A stretch of 30,416 nt of DNA, taken from IMG/VR virus record IMGVR_UViG_3300034072_002212, positions 1-30,416 of that record, one strand, 5' to 3'. A model generated the notes under the pieces. The model was given only the letters and a program-made list of their open reading frames with translations. It ran no database searches and was not told the DNA's origin. This document shows positions 14,117-20,575 of this stretch, piece after piece; position 1 is the first letter of the stretch, and every line of letters starts with the position of its first letter. This DNA comes from a virus. Both the position numbers and the translations under genes were made by a program.

Positions 14117-14124
14117 TATTTAGA
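14117..14124 (-). promoter_or_regulatory. Late promoter core (TCTAAATA)
   Basis: The minus strand reads TCTAAATA and overlaps the stop codon of the 14120-14320 gene. It lies 26 nt before ATG 14091. Confidence 0.5.
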
Positions 14125-14320
14125 TCCAGGTAAGAGGCCGCTTGGCGCGCCGCTCCTGAAAGTTCTGGAAGTCACGTTTTTGTTGGCGGATCTCTTCCTC
14201 GTTATCCAAATGGCTCTTACAAGCCAGGATAACCTCTTCATAGGTCTTCATGACTCGCTTGTCCAGATCACCACGCAGACGAAAGCCTACCTGGCCTCCT
14301 ACGATGAGGCAAGTGATCAT
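14120..14320 (-). CDS. Small single-TM membrane protein, about 66 aa
   Basis: MITCLIVGGQVGFRLRGD begins with a hydrophobic segment followed by basic residues, so the N-terminus spans or anchors in the membrane. A charged helical tail (EEIRQQKRDFQNFQERRAKR) should lie in the cytoplasm. The frame is open up to 14416, but that part overlaps the upstream gene. ATG 14320 is the first clear start in the gap, and no good ribosome-binding site is seen. The true N-terminus could begin slightly upstream at a rare codon. Function unknown. Confidence 0.5.
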   Translation of the reverse strand: MITCLIVGGQVGFRLRGDLDKRVMKTYEEVILACKSHLDNEEEIRQQKRDFQNFQERRAKRPLTWI

Positions 14321-14343
14321 CCAGAGAATTGCGGTCGTTCGAC

Positions 14344-14727
14344 CTATAGATTTGCGAGCTTGTCCAGCGTCATGGCGTTGACCATGTTCTGGCTGAGCCG
14401 GGCGATGTAGCGACATTCCTTGACTTCCTGCTCAGCGACCACATCCTTGGGATGGGTCTTCATGGTCTTCACAGTGACCTTGCCGGTCTTGCCAATGCGG
14501 GAGACCCGACCGAGCATTGCCATGGGATAGCCACCCCAATGCACGAACATCACGTAGTCGCCCACATCAATCTCATCGCCGTAGCGATCCTTGGGCCACT
14601 TGTGACCCCTGAGCAGCTTGATGCGCTCAGGGGTCTGAGGATCACTTCCAGGGGCTGGGGATTCCACCGGTTCGCCCGTTGTCGTTGCCGGCGGTTGGCT
14701 TGGCTGTTCCGAGTTCGTCGACAGCAT
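14344..14727 (-). CDS. SH3-like-domain protein (paralogue family), 127 aa
   Basis: A Pro/Ser/Thr-rich N-terminus of about 36 residues leads into YGDEIDVGDYVMFVHWGGYP, MLGRVSRIGKTGKVTVKTMK and a closing helix (LSQNMVNAMTLDKLANL). This matches the C-terminal domain of the 15022-15741 and 15741-16451 products, a small beta barrel of the type G-D-x-V-x-F...G-x-V...G-x-V-x-V-K. ATG 14727 has AAGG seven bases upstream. The first 86 nt overlap the lipoprotein gene in another frame, and no in-frame start is available after the overlap. Function unknown; such barrels often bind nucleic acid or protein. Confidence 0.65.
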   Translation of the reverse strand: MLSTNSEQPSQPPATTTGEPVESPAPGSDPQTPERIKLLRGHKWPKDRYGDEIDVGDYVMFVHWGGYPMAMLGRVSRIGKTGKVTVKTMKTHPKDVVAEQEVKECRYIARLSQNMVNAMTLDKLANL

Positions 14728-14965
14728 AGCTGACCTTACCCCCTTCCTTTTTGTAGCAGATCTGGCCAGTGCGAACGCTGCCGGCCTTGGTGCCGATGAA
14801 GTGACGACCCTTGCCCATTTTGCCGCAGGAGAAGGAGTCACGAATCAGGACCTTGCTGTAGCCCTGGCTCTCGAGATGCTTGGTAAGGTCCTCGTTGCGG
14901 ACCATGGGGCTCTGACCACACGCTGCGAGCGTTACGGCGAGAGCGACGATGCCAATGCGAAACAT
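14642..14965 (-). CDS. Lipoprotein, 107 aa
   Basis: MFRIGIVALAVTLAACGQSP is a lipoprotein signal peptide with lipobox LAAC, so the mature protein should begin at Cys16 and be lipidated. The mature part is basic, with KMGKGRHFIGTKAGSVRTGQICYKK at about 49-73 and two further cysteines (46 and 70). AGGAGA precedes ATG 14965 and lies in a perfect 12-bp inverted repeat with the promoter spacer. The 3' 86 nt also encode the N-terminus of the next gene. It may act in envelope modification or superinfection exclusion; this is inference. Confidence 0.75.
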   Translation of the reverse strand: MFRIGIVALAVTLAACGQSPMVRNEDLTKHLESQGYSKVLIRDSFSCGKMGKGRHFIGTKAGSVRTGQICYKKEGGKVSYAVDELGTAKPTAGNDNGRTGGIPSPWK

Positions 14966-14967
14966 AT

Positions 14968-15017
14968 TTGGTCTCCTGATACGCAGACTGTTCTACGCTC
15001 AGGAGACCAATTGTCAA
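14968..15017 (-). promoter_or_regulatory. Sigma70-like promoter with 12-bp inverted repeat covering the RBS
   Basis: TTGACA (15017-15012), 16 nt, TAGAAC (14995-14990) on the minus strand. TTGGTCTCCTGA at 14968-14979 and TCAGGAGACCAA at 14999-15010 are exact inverted repeats. One arm is the ribosome-binding site of the lipoprotein gene and the other lies in the promoter spacer. This is the clearest case of the arrangement. Confidence 0.65.
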
Positions 15018-15021
15018 CCGC

Positions 15022-15741
15022 TTACAGGATCGAGAGGCGTGCCAGCATGAGCTTGTCCATGAGGTCCTTGCTCATGATGACGATCAGGCTGTTGTCCTTG
15101 ATTCGCTTCTCATCCACACGGTCATCTTCCTTGAGCTTGATGTTCTTGGCGTGAACCGTGCCATCATTCTCAATCTTCGAGACCTTGCCATAATAGATGC
15201 CTGCGGCGTTATGGCTGTTGTCGAAGTGATAGAGGATATAGGAGATGAAGTCGCCCTTCTTAATCTCACGACCCAGCTTATCCTTGGGTGTGATTGCGGG
15301 CGGGTCCTCCGGCTTTGCCCAGACCCACTTTGTGCCTTGCGAGGCGTCATAACCCTTAAGCCAATGAGCGCCCCAAGAGGCGTCAATACTGTTCGAGCGA
15401 CCGTCCCACTTTACCTTGAGCGTGGGATTGTATCGTTCAAGCTTGAGAGCATCTACGTTCTCTTCCTTGACCTCAATGGTCTGGCGCGCTGGACCTCGAT
15501 TGTAATAGCCACGATATTCAGTGGCACCGTGGAGGATGTTCTGCATCTCTTCATCAGAGATCACAATGCGACCAATGGAGCCAGTGCGGCGAGCATCGGT
15601 AGAACCGTCAAACTCTACAAACTGCGGCTCACCGCGAATGTAGGCCTTGACCATTTCGGCCATTTCCCTTGCCCACACCGAGGCGGACAAGCTCTGACCA
15701 TAATAACGGGAGATCCCGATTTTCTGAACCTGCTGGGTCAT
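15022..15741 (-). CDS. SH3-like paralogue family protein, 239 aa
   Basis: It is paralogous over its length to the upstream 236-residue product. Both have a G-E-P-(Q/V)-(F/Y)-V segment with (R/K)-(R/K)-x-G-S-(I/V)-G-R, a V-(K/V)-W-D-G-R-(S/K)-N segment, then D-x-L-G-(R/Q)-E-I-x-x-G and a closing M-x-x-L-M-x-A-R-L. The C-terminal domain (about 155-239) is also shared with the 14344-14727 product. The start codon overlaps the upstream stop as TAATG, so translation is coupled. No function is known to me. Confidence 0.75.
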   Translation of the reverse strand: MTQQVQKIGISRYYGQSLSASVWAREMAEMVKAYIRGEPQFVEFDGSTDARRTGSIGRIVISDEEMQNILHGATEYRGYYNRGPARQTIEVKEENVDALKLERYNPTLKVKWDGRSNSIDASWGAHWLKGYDASQGTKWVWAKPEDPPAITPKDKLGREIKKGDFISYILYHFDNSHNAAGIYYGKVSKIENDGTVHAKNIKLKEDDRVDEKRIKDNSLIVIMSKDLMDKLMLARLSIL

Positions 15742-16451
15742 TAGTCTGCACTCAAACGGGCCATCATGAGGCGGCCCATCAACTTGTCGTTGACAATGAG
15801 GAGGTGCTGAGCTTCGAAAGCCTTGAGCTCTTCACCAGCGCGCTCACCATCGCGAAGCTTGAGCGTCTTCACGAACACGCCACCCTTGTCAGTGAGGCGG
15901 GTCACGCTACCAAACTTCATCGAGATGTTGCCATAGCGACGATGCACGAAGCAGACGAACTGGCCGGGCTCAATTTCCTGACCTAGCGAGTCATAGGGCA
16001 CAACGCGCGGCGGCTTTTCTTTGCTGGGACCCTTGGTCCACTGCCACTCAGTGCCACCGGTCCAATTGGGCAGGTATTCGACCTCATTGGGCATGGGTGA
16101 GCACTTGTTCTTGCGTCCGTCCCAGACAACTTCGATGTCACGGATGCCCAGGTAGTCCTCATAGCGCGAACCCCAATAGTTGCGAGTCTGACTGCCCGAA
16201 GGACGATAGTCGAAAGTGATCTTGCTCAGACGCCCCACAGAACCCTTACGACGTTCATCCATGATCTGGACGTAAACGGGTTCACCCTTGGCTAGCTTGC
16301 CCTCGATTTCAGCTTTGAGGGCCAGATATTCCTGAGTGTCTTTGTTTCCGGTGGAATAGGAACCCCAACGATGCGTCTGGAGTAGCTGGCCGCCCTCCCA
16401 GAACATCAGCTCTTCAGCTTCGTCCTGCGTTTCTTCGATTTCTTCTGACAT
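15741..16451 (-). CDS. SH3-like paralogue family protein, 236 aa
   Basis: First gene of the paralogous run. Its acidic N-terminus (MSEEIEETQDEAEELMFWEG) is followed by two beta-rich modules. The first contains the RRKGSVGRLSKI strand pair. The second contains YDSLGQEIEPGQFVCFVHRR, GSVTRLTDKGGVFVKTLK and a final LMGRLMMARLSAD helix. ATG 16451 has GAGG eight bases upstream. The shared C-terminal module suggests two duplications within a 2.1-kb stretch. Function unknown. Confidence 0.75.
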   Translation of the reverse strand: MSEEIEETQDEAEELMFWEGGQLLQTHRWGSYSTGNKDTQEYLALKAEIEGKLAKGEPVYVQIMDERRKGSVGRLSKITFDYRPSGSQTRNYWGSRYEDYLGIRDIEVVWDGRKNKCSPMPNEVEYLPNWTGGTEWQWTKGPSKEKPPRVVPYDSLGQEIEPGQFVCFVHRRYGNISMKFGSVTRLTDKGGVFVKTLKLRDGERAGEELKAFEAQHLLIVNDKLMGRLMMARLSAD

Positions 16452-16490
16452 TGTGCCTCACCAGTTTATTCGATCTGGCCGGCAAGGCTG

Positions 16491-16519
16491 GGGCGTAGCC
16501 TCGTTGTAAGACTACGCCC
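16491..16519 (-). other. Intergenic hairpin, 8-bp stem (possible terminator)
   Basis: GGGCGTAG (16491-16498) pairs with CTACGCCC (16512-16519) around a 13-nt loop, in the gap between the HD hydrolase stop and the 15741-16451 start. There is no U tract on either strand, so it may be a weak or Rho-assisted terminator or a leader structure. Confidence 0.4.
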
Positions 16520-16543
16520 TGTGAGTTGTCTATATTGAGGAGA

Positions 16544-17188
16544 TTAGACCCCCATCTTCACGGGATCGCTAGCCGCGTGGACCGCCTCGATCAGCTGGAT
16601 CTGGCTCTCGAGAATGTGCTTGATGTTCTCGTAGGCGTTGACCTGGTGCGAGAACAGTCGGCGGGCCTTCTTCAGCATGGGAAAGAAGAGGTCATGCACC
16701 TCGCGGATGTATTCCTTCTGCTTCTCCAGCTTGAACACGCCGACCATGGACTGCAGGTTGTGCATCCGGTCGCAGCCCTTGGCGATGCTCGCGATGGGGT
16801 CCTGGCTCATGGCCTCGAAGAGGGCCTTCTCGTCCTTCTTCACACCGCGGAACTCTTTGGTCATGTTCTCGACCGCACGGTCGACGCGGGCTGCGAACTC
16901 GGGATCTTCGAAGAAGAGATCGCGGATCTCGGCTGCGGTCACGCCGTAGTCTTCCCGCACATCGTGGAGCAGGATGGTCGCAATCACTTCCTGGCGGAAC
17001 ATCAGGTCCGGCAGGGTCAGCGCAAAGAGCGCAATCTCGATTTGATGTTGGAACTCGGGAGTGATGCCGTCCTTGCGGAGGCCGGTGTGATACCGATGCG
17101 CGAATTCCAGTGCGGCCAGCGCGTGATGATAGCGGGCACCAATGAGCTGTTGCCGGAGCGTCAGCAGCTTCTTCTGGAACTTGGTCAC
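16544..17188 (-). CDS. HD-domain SpoT/Mesh1-like (p)ppGpp hydrolase
   Basis: 214 residues, the size of small alarmone hydrolases. The family pattern is visible in order: AHRYHTGLRKDG (about 30-41), QHQIEIA (47-53), ATILLHDVREDYGVT with H75, D76, E79 and D80, then AVENMTK (a TK signature at 110-111), and CDRMHNL at 139-145. These supply the Mn-binding histidines and aspartates and the ED pair that attacks the 3'-pyrophosphate. No synthetase, TGS or ACT domain is present. It would lower host ppGpp or a related nucleotide. The usual YxxHP becomes FQHQ, so another substrate is possible. The start is GTG at 17188, with AGGAG 9 nt upstream inside a nested inverted repeat. Confidence 0.8.
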   Translation of the reverse strand: MTKFQKKLLTLRQQLIGARYHHALAALEFAHRYHTGLRKDGITPEFQHQIEIALFALTLPDLMFRQEVIATILLHDVREDYGVTAAEIRDLFFEDPEFAARVDRAVENMTKEFRGVKKDEKALFEAMSQDPIASIAKGCDRMHNLQSMVGVFKLEKQKEYIREVHDLFFPMLKKARRLFSHQVNAYENIKHILESQIQLIEAVHAASDPVKMGV

Positions 17189-17243
17189 CTGTTAGTCTCC
17201 TATTACCTACGCTCAAGAGAACATAGGTGAGACCAGGTGTCAA
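17186..17243 (-). promoter_or_regulatory. Promoter region with nested inverted repeats around the RBS
   Basis: TTGACA (17243-17238) is clear, but the -10 at 16-nt spacing (TTCTCT) is weak. Three arm pairs nest: CACCTG 17186-17191 with CAGGTG 17234-17239; GTCTC 17195-17199 with GAGAC 17229-17233; ACCTA 17205-17209 with TAGGT 17224-17228. The right arms lie between the -35 box and the expected start site; the left arms hold the ribosome-binding site and GTG start. Confidence 0.5.
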
Positions 17244-17247
17244 CCAA

Positions 17248-17694
17248 TTAGATGTAGGAAATCGAGAACCAGTAACCGAGACCTTCAATCATACGGCTGT
17301 GAACCTGTCGGGCACCAGGGCAGACATCCATGATCTCCTGGATGTATTGGTTCTTGGTCTTGCCCATAAAGGGAGGAGGGACCATCATCTGAATGGAACC
17401 CTGTCGTAGAAAGTTGATCTCATTGGGTGCAGGGCTGAGCGCACATAGGCCCTCGTAGAGAGCGCCCAGAGGAAGCCCTGTGAGGAACTGACGGTCAAGG
17501 TCGTCCTCAGTAATGTTGGTCTGGACAGTGATGCGTGAGCGGGGCTCTTCGGAGCACTCGCTGGCCATCAAGAGCTCGAGACGACCACGCGCGACTTGGC
17601 GCACGGTTTCTTCTGTTCCGGGATGATCGATCAGCGCTTTCAGCTTATCAATCTTGCTACGGCTGTCCTCGAATAGGAACTCTCTGGCGCGCAC
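17248..17694 (-). CDS. Probable late, possibly capsid-targeted protein, 148 aa
   Basis: The N-terminus MRAREFLFEDSRSKIDKL resembles T4 capsid-targeting sequences (short, basic-hydrophobic, ending in L-F-E for cleavage by the prohead protease). A helical segment and a more compact C-terminal part follow (ITEDDLDRQFLTGLPLGALY, GLGYWFSISYI). The start is GTG at 17694 with AGGTGAG upstream. The ACTAAATA late promoter is 31 nt upstream, as expected for a structural or packaged protein. No domain is recognised. Confidence 0.7.
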   Translation of the reverse strand: MRAREFLFEDSRSKIDKLKALIDHPGTEETVRQVARGRLELLMASECSEEPRSRITVQTNITEDDLDRQFLTGLPLGALYEGLCALSPAPNEINFLRQGSIQMMVPPPFMGKTKNQYIQEIMDVCPGARQVHSRMIEGLGYWFSISYI

Positions 17695-17703
17695 GACTCA
17701 CCT

Positions 17704-17732
17704 ATGGGTAGAATTAACTACCCATATTTAGT
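17704..17732 (-). promoter_or_regulatory. Late promoter core (ACTAAATA) abutting an 8-bp palindrome
   Basis: ACTAAATA occupies 17732-17725 on the minus strand. ATGGGTAG (17704-17711) and CTACCCAT (17718-17725) form a perfect 8-bp inverted repeat with a 6-nt loop that begins at the last base of the promoter core. Late transcription should start near 17719, inside the palindrome, so only read-through messages would contain the full hairpin. Confidence 0.5.
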
Positions 17733-18166
17733 CACTCGGTGATCTTGTTGTAATCATCGTCGATTTCGCCGTTCTCCTGCGCCTGCAGGATGCCGTCACC
17801 GATGATGTCGAGGTTGCTGTTGCTCATGCCGTGAAGCTTGTGGAACTCGATGATCTTCTCGCGATCATAGATCTCCTCGACGTCCACGTTGCTCCAGAAC
17901 TCTACGCTGGTCTCACTGTGCTTGCCCGCGAAGTCGCTGAAGTAAGCCGTTGTGCCCTCGAGAGCTGCCTTGATCTTGGCCCACTCTTCGCGAGTGTAGA
18001 TGACCTCGTCATAGAGGTCAGAGACACGACCATAGGTGAAACTGACCTTGACCAGCACCTTGTCCGCAAAGCGGAAGAGGTTCCGCTGAGCGTCGACCTC
18101 TTCCCAGGTCATTGCGAGGACACCGGCAACCACGATGCCCTCTGGTGTAACGCCTACATCAGCCAT
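17732..18166 (-). CDS. Unknown protein, 144 aa
   Basis: MADVGVTPEGIVVAGVLAMT opens the protein. An aromatic, probably beta-containing middle (KVLVKVSFTYGRVSDLYDEV) and an acidic tail (NGEIDDDYNKITE) follow. There is no recognised domain, signal peptide or membrane segment. ATG 18166 lies inside the end of the upstream gene (8-nt overlap), so the pair is translationally coupled. Confidence 0.7.
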   Translation of the reverse strand: MADVGVTPEGIVVAGVLAMTWEEVDAQRNLFRFADKVLVKVSFTYGRVSDLYDEVIYTREEWAKIKAALEGTTAYFSDFAGKHSETSVEFWSNVDVEEIYDREKIIEFHKLHGMSNSNLDIIGDGILQAQENGEIDDDYNKITE

Positions 18167-19865
18167 CGACCGCTTCCTTCAAAGTCTCGAGATCCAGAAT
18201 GGTAGTCTTCAGCTTGCCATTGTAGGCCAGCTTGAACATCATCGCCGCGCCCTTGTTGGGGAACGTGACTGCGACCGAGCGGAAGTCAGTGGCCTTTTTA
18301 TAGGTCCCCTTCTTCATCTGGGTGCTCTTGATCGCAGCGTCGATGAGCGCCTGCTCCTCCTTGGAGATAGCGGTCGTGTCGCCGTGGTAGCCCACGTTGT
18401 CCAGCTTCTCCTCGTCGGTCTCAGTGAAGACTACCATGCCCTTCTGACTGTCGAGCAAGTTGGCCTTCTCGAGGGCCTTGTAGGCGGTGCGGACAGACGA
18501 GCCATACTTGACCGTCAGCTCACGCAATTCCCAAGACCGCTTGAACCAGTCGTGGAAGTCTTCGACCGGGCCGATTTCCTGGCGGGCCAGCTTGTCGAAC
18601 TTGACCAACTCCCAGTCCTCGGTCATGTGGAAGGTCTTGCCGCCGCCGCCCCACTCGGGCAGGGATTCGTCAGCGCCAGGCAGACCGTCATAGTAGCCAG
18701 TCATCATGAGGATGCTGGTCTTGGCCTTACCGAGGTTGTCCCACTTCTTGCCCTTCATGAACGTGTCGACCATCTCCTGATGATCAACACCATTGTCCTC
18801 GTTGGCGTCCTCTTCGTAGTGGTTCTTCCAGCGATAGTTGCCCTTGCTGTAGTCGGGCGCCAGGTAAAAGCGACCCGTGGGCTTGTGTCGCAGGCACCAC
18901 ACGTCGACCGTCGGAATGCTCTCGGCCTCGATGAAGTCCTTGATCATGCTGTATTCCAGACCGACCAGCTTGTCCTCGCCGTCGAACTGAACTTCGGCCA
19001 CGTTGCCGTATCGCTGACCGTGCCAACCGTTGGGGTTGAAGTAGGTATTGAACTTGCCGCGAACGGTGAAGATCTCACCGGCCTTGATGCTGCGGTAGAG
19101 CTTGGGCGTGTATTCGCCCAGGGTCTCCTGTGCGTTCTTCCGCATTGCCTCGCGAGCGGTGTACCAGTTCTGGTGCGCGTTGTTGTCGCAATGATTGTGG
19201 TCAGGGCGGGGATTAGCCTTGTCCCACTTGTCGATGTGGGCGTGATAGGCGCCGTTGGGAGCACCATAGTAGATGTCCACGTCTTGCGTGAACTTCCAGC
19301 GGCTCTTGTCGACCATCTGTTGACGCAGGTTGACCTTGGGCTGCTTCTTGCGCGCCTCAGGCTTTTCTGCAATCTCGAGGTGTCGAGCCTGAGCCCATTT
19401 GTTGTTCTTCGACCAGCCGACCAGGACATCATCCGGCGTATAGCGGGACTCACCCAGCTTTGTATATTCATCATGGATGGCGTGTTGAGCCTTGTTGTCG
19501 GCCTTCCACGCCTTCTCGAATTCCTTTTCTTTCTCGGGAAGGATCTCCCAGCGATCGTATGCCTGCTGGGTCCAGGTCTGACCGCCACGCGAATGAGTGG
19601 TCGCGGGATAGTGGACCTTGTGGCTGAGCGACTTCCGCAGCGTCTCGAACTCTTCCTGCAGGGCGCCGATACGACGCTGCCGCTCGTCCTTTTCCTGTTG
19701 GGTCAGCATGTCCTCTGCGCTAGGAAGCGCAACGTCGCTGATCTCTACGATCACTTCTTTGCTGGTCGTTTCCTTGGAAGTGCCATACCAGCGGCTGATC
19801 AGGGGAGTGCCCTTGGGCACCTTCATGTAGAGGCCCTTACGGAAGGGACTGTCGGTGAGGTCCAT
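18159..19865 (-). CDS. Large unknown protein, 568 aa
   Basis: MDLTDSPFRKGLYMKVPKGT opens the protein at ATG 19865, with AGGAG six bases upstream; longer frames upstream run into the divergent HNH gene. A coiled-coil stretch (about 48-85: QQEKDERQRRIGALQEEFET) is followed by Trp-, Tyr- and His-rich regions (YYGAPNGAYHAHIDKWDKAN; HNHCDNNAHQNWY around 225-240) that could bind metal. A second mixed domain follows, and the last 60 residues look like a small alpha/beta module. No enzyme family is recognised. It is coupled to the 17732-18166 gene by an 8-nt overlap. Confidence 0.75.
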   Translation of the reverse strand: MDLTDSPFRKGLYMKVPKGTPLISRWYGTSKETTSKEVIVEISDVALPSAEDMLTQQEKDERQRRIGALQEEFETLRKSLSHKVHYPATTHSRGGQTWTQQAYDRWEILPEKEKEFEKAWKADNKAQHAIHDEYTKLGESRYTPDDVLVGWSKNNKWAQARHLEIAEKPEARKKQPKVNLRQQMVDKSRWKFTQDVDIYYGAPNGAYHAHIDKWDKANPRPDHNHCDNNAHQNWYTAREAMRKNAQETLGEYTPKLYRSIKAGEIFTVRGKFNTYFNPNGWHGQRYGNVAEVQFDGEDKLVGLEYSMIKDFIEAESIPTVDVWCLRHKPTGRFYLAPDYSKGNYRWKNHYEEDANEDNGVDHQEMVDTFMKGKKWDNLGKAKTSILMMTGYYDGLPGADESLPEWGGGGKTFHMTEDWELVKFDKLARQEIGPVEDFHDWFKRSWELRELTVKYGSSVRTAYKALEKANLLDSQKGMVVFTETDEEKLDNVGYHGDTTAISKEEQALIDAAIKSTQMKKGTYKKATDFRSVAVTFPNKGAAMMFKLAYNGKLKTTILDLETLKEAVDG

Positions 19866-19871
19866 ACGATC

Positions 19872-19913
19872 TCCTGTTACTTTCAACCTGTGTAGCAGAT
19901 TGAGCAAACAGGA
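19872..19913 (-). promoter_or_regulatory. 7-bp inverted repeat covering the RBS of the 568-aa gene
   Basis: TCCTGTT at 19872-19878 (the ribosome-binding site) pairs with AACAGGA at 19907-19913. A weak promoter (TTGTCC, 16 nt, TACACA on the minus strand) overlaps the upstream arm, which resembles the arrangement seen before other early genes. Confidence 0.4.
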
Positions 19914-19923
19914 CAAGGCAATT

Positions 19924-19951
19924 TTGACGCCCGCTGTTCGCTTCATATAGA
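19924..19951 (+). promoter_or_regulatory. Sigma70-like promoter for a leaderless HNH gene (TTGACG, 16 nt, TATAGA)
   Basis: TTGACG at 19924-19929, a 16-nt spacer and TATAGA at 19946-19951. ATG 19959 follows after 7 nt, with no ribosome-binding site, so the message should start at the start codon. Confidence 0.65.
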
Positions 19952-19958
19952 ATAGGAT

Positions 19959-20387
19959 ATGCGCGAAAAACAGGCTGCTTCTATTGAAGAAACCAAAATC
20001 TATATTCAATCTAGGATTGTAAAAGATCCAGAAACTGATTGCTGGATTTGGTCCCAATTGAAGGACAAGAAAGGCTATGGTCTAGTTGATAGGGACACAC
20101 GGATCTTTCGTCTAGCCAAAACTACACATATCCATCGCGTATCCTACCTAGCATTCAAAGGCAAGTTAGAGGAAGGAATGGTTATTCGCCATCGCTGTAA
20201 TAACCATTCCTGTTGCAACCCTGTTCATCTAGAACAAGGAACTCAGCTTCAAAATATGGCTGACAAATATGAAGCTTTGGGTCAAAGGTCAGATGCTGCG
20301 CTAGTTGTTCTCAAACGTCAGCTGCAAGAATCTTTAGAAGCGGTCGAACAAGAACTCAGCCGACGAAAAAAGAGCCCCGGCGCATAG
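19959..20387 (+). CDS. HNH endonuclease, probable homing type, AT-rich
   Basis: 142 residues. CWIWSQLKDKKGYG (28-41), THIHRVSYLAFKG (56-68), IRHRCNNHSCCNPVHLEQGT (76-95) and QNMADK follow the HNH_3 pattern of group I intron-type and free-standing phage homing nucleases. The C-terminus is a charged helix. The gene is plainly more AT-rich than both neighbours and lies on the opposite strand between them, which marks it as a recent insertion. Its last codons overlap the terminator of the ncRNA that runs towards it. Confidence 0.85.
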   Translation: MREKQAASIEETKIYIQSRIVKDPETDCWIWSQLKDKKGYGLVDRDTRIFRLAKTTHIHRVSYLAFKGKLEEGMVIRHRCNNHSCCNPVHLEQGTQLQNMADKYEALGQRSDAALVVLKRQLQESLEAVEQELSRRKKSPGA

Positions 20388-20537
20388 CACCAGGGCCCAA
20401 GGAAAGCAGGAGATCGGTCTCAACTGCTATCGGAAACTCGGTTGCAAGGTTATTGTCGGGGCCCTATTGTCGGGCTGGCGATGGACGGCCATCCACACCA
20501 GTAAGTCCCTATCGCCGGGCCCTTATCGTCGCCTTGC
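20365..20537 (-). ncRNA. Apparent structured small RNA, about 170 nt
   Basis: A TTGACA promoter, about 170 nt without a convincing reading frame, and a U-rich terminator define a compact unit on the minus strand. The 5' half folds into a long hairpin. GCAAGG pairs with CCTTGC, then comes a symmetric 9 by 9 internal loop (CGACGATAA opposite CGACAATAA), GGGCCC with GGGCCC, a second internal loop with CGATAGGG opposite CGACAATA, CTGG with CCAG, and GATGG with CCATC closing a small loop. The CGAYRATA-like element occurs four times, twice on each side. The end points are estimates from the promoter and terminator. No known RNA family is recognised. Confidence 0.65.
20366..20396 (-). terminator. 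Rho-independent terminator of the small RNA
   Basis: On the minus strand GCCCTGGTGC (20396-20387) pairs with GCGCCGGGGC (20383-20374) through ten pairs (two G-U), with a 3-nt loop, followed by TCTTTTTT. It overlaps the last codons of the convergent HNH gene. Confidence 0.85.
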
Positions 20538-20543
20538 CACACC

Positions 20544-20571
20544 TTGATAGCACCAGGAGACTTTGTGTCAA
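20544..20571 (-). promoter_or_regulatory. Sigma70-like promoter of the small RNA (TTGACA, 16 nt, TATCAA)
   Basis: TTGACA at 20571-20566, a 16-nt spacer and TATCAA at 20549-20544 on the minus strand, 4 nt after the stop of the antitoxin-domain gene. The spacer contains GTCTCCTGG, like spacers of other promoters here. No gene starts downstream; only the ncRNA follows. Confidence 0.7.
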
Positions 20572-20575
20572 CCGT

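Noticed and set aside
16491-16519. Confident terminator call for the 8-bp hairpin
   Set aside because: There is no U tract on either strand, so it is listed only as a hairpin.
18135-19895. 586-aa open frame on the plus strand opposite the 568-aa gene
   Set aside because: It is the antisense shadow of a GC-rich gene with coupled neighbours; its translation is low-complexity Val/Leu/Ala and there is no ribosome-binding site.
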